From: DASVTR01 sp036382855
GTDB lineage: Bacteria; Acidobacteriota; Blastocatellia; Pyrinomonadales; Pyrinomonadaceae
Length of the DNA: 64,000 nucleotides
NCBI GenBank assembly: GCA_036382855.1
Contig: DASVPO010000011.1
Span: 1 to 64,000, forward strand
Direction of reading: 5' to 3'
The notes under the pieces were generated by a model. The model saw only the letters and a list, made by a program, of their open reading frames with translations, ran no database searches and was not told the DNA's origin. Of the stretch, positions 63,701 through 64,000 are shown in pieces (positions within the stretch are counted from its first letter, which is position 1; the number at the start of each line of letters is the position of its first letter). Position numbers and translations under genes: made by a program.

Positions 63701-64000
63701 ATGATGAAGAAGCTGTGCCAGACGTTCATAACAATCGCCCTTATCCTGTGCCTTGCGTCTGCCGTCTCGGCCCAGAGCAAAGCAGAGGCCGAACTCGTTT
63801 CCGAGGAGTTGATGAACACGGAGTTTCAGCCCCTCAGTGGTTCGACGCCCATCCGTCTTGCAGATTACAGAGGCGGCGTGGTGGTGCTGGTCTTGTGGGC
63901 TTCGTGGTGCGGCCCGTGCCGCATGGCCGTCGAAGGACTCAATGATTTCAACGAGGAATATTCCTTCCGCCACGTAGAGGTGCTCGGCCTCACAACCGAA
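63701..64000 (+). CDS. TlpA-like thioredoxin, 3' end cut by the window
   Basis: Visible: 100 residues. A signal peptide (about 1-25, FITIALILCLASAVSAQ), then LVSEELMNTEFQPLSGSTPIRLADYRGG and the thioredoxin-fold motif LWASWCGPCRMAV with a CGPC active site. The rest lies outside. It is probably a periplasmic thiol-disulfide oxidoreductase or reductase, 51 bp after the FHA-protease gene. The second ATG (63704) is equally possible. Confidence 0.85.
   Translation, partial: MMKKLCQTFITIALILCLASAVSAQSKAEAELVSEELMNTEFQPLSGSTPIRLADYRGGVVVLVLWASWCGPCRMAVEGLNDFNEEYSFRHVEVLGLTTE

Overview
The window looks like a GC-rich chromosomal segment of an Acidobacteriota bacterium, most likely of the Blastocatellia type. 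This is inference. The best clues are a Solibacter-type C-terminal domain inside a 2518-residue secreted protein, the style of the gene set (Complex I, glycine cleavage, ECF sigma/anti-sigma pairs, TPR proteins, ATP-grasp enzymes) and coding on both strands. I found no rRNA, tRNA, CRISPR array or complete insertion sequence.

Layout. 1-1600 (minus): DUF177 protein, rpmF and a truncated plsX, the usual order. 1.7-5.6 kb (minus): a zinc-ribbon/TPR protein, then a thiolase / membrane protein / 3-hydroxyacyl-CoA dehydrogenase operon. 5.9-12 kb: a sugar nucleotidyltransferase, small membrane proteins, mutM, a SAM-II riboswitch with promoter and terminator controlling a homocysteine methyltransferase-MetF fusion, and a TIGR01777 epimerase. 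12.3-19.9 kb: the giant secreted mosaic protein (beta-propeller-like repeats, Solibacter domain, five lamin-tail-like domains, five Ig-like BIG2 domains, four Calx-beta domains). 19.9-22 kb (minus): an unknown gene, thiS, thiG. 22.1-38.6 kb: nuoABCDEFGHJKLMN with no nuoI, with a foreign-looking 136-residue gene between nuoF and nuoG and a TlpA-like gene between nuoM and nuoN. 38.7-50 kb: an island of amide-bond-forming enzymes (class I glutamine amidotransferase, GCS2-type carboxylate-amine ligase, circularly permuted ATP-grasp, RimK-like ATP-grasp) mixed with a PilZ protein and a sigma/anti-sigma/PDZ operon. 50.6-56.5 kb: TPR and membrane proteins and a second ECF sigma/anti-sigma pair with an RpoE-like promoter. 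56.7-61.3 kb: gcvT-gcvH-gcvPA-gcvPB. 61.3-64 kb: a 2Fe-2S ferredoxin, an FHA-TM-trypsin protein and the start of a TlpA-like thioredoxin.

The most unusual structure lies between genes. At least nine intergenic spacers are filled by hairpins whose two arms are built from 7-base tandem units. The heptamer word differs between loci (TGATGAG, TTTAGAT, TTTTCAG, GGTAAAT, GATGAAC types), but the architecture is the same. Four lie inside the nuo operon (C/D, D/E, G/H, K/L), one in gcvT/gcvH, one in thiS/thiG and one in rpmF/plsX, commonly abutting the next start codon. Two have arms differing by exactly one heptamer. One appears to have supplied the stop codon of thiS, leaving a tail after its essential Gly-Gly terminus.

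Most gene calls rest on motif recognition from the translated sequence. Start codons are marked where uncertain. Functions of unknown genes are not guessed.
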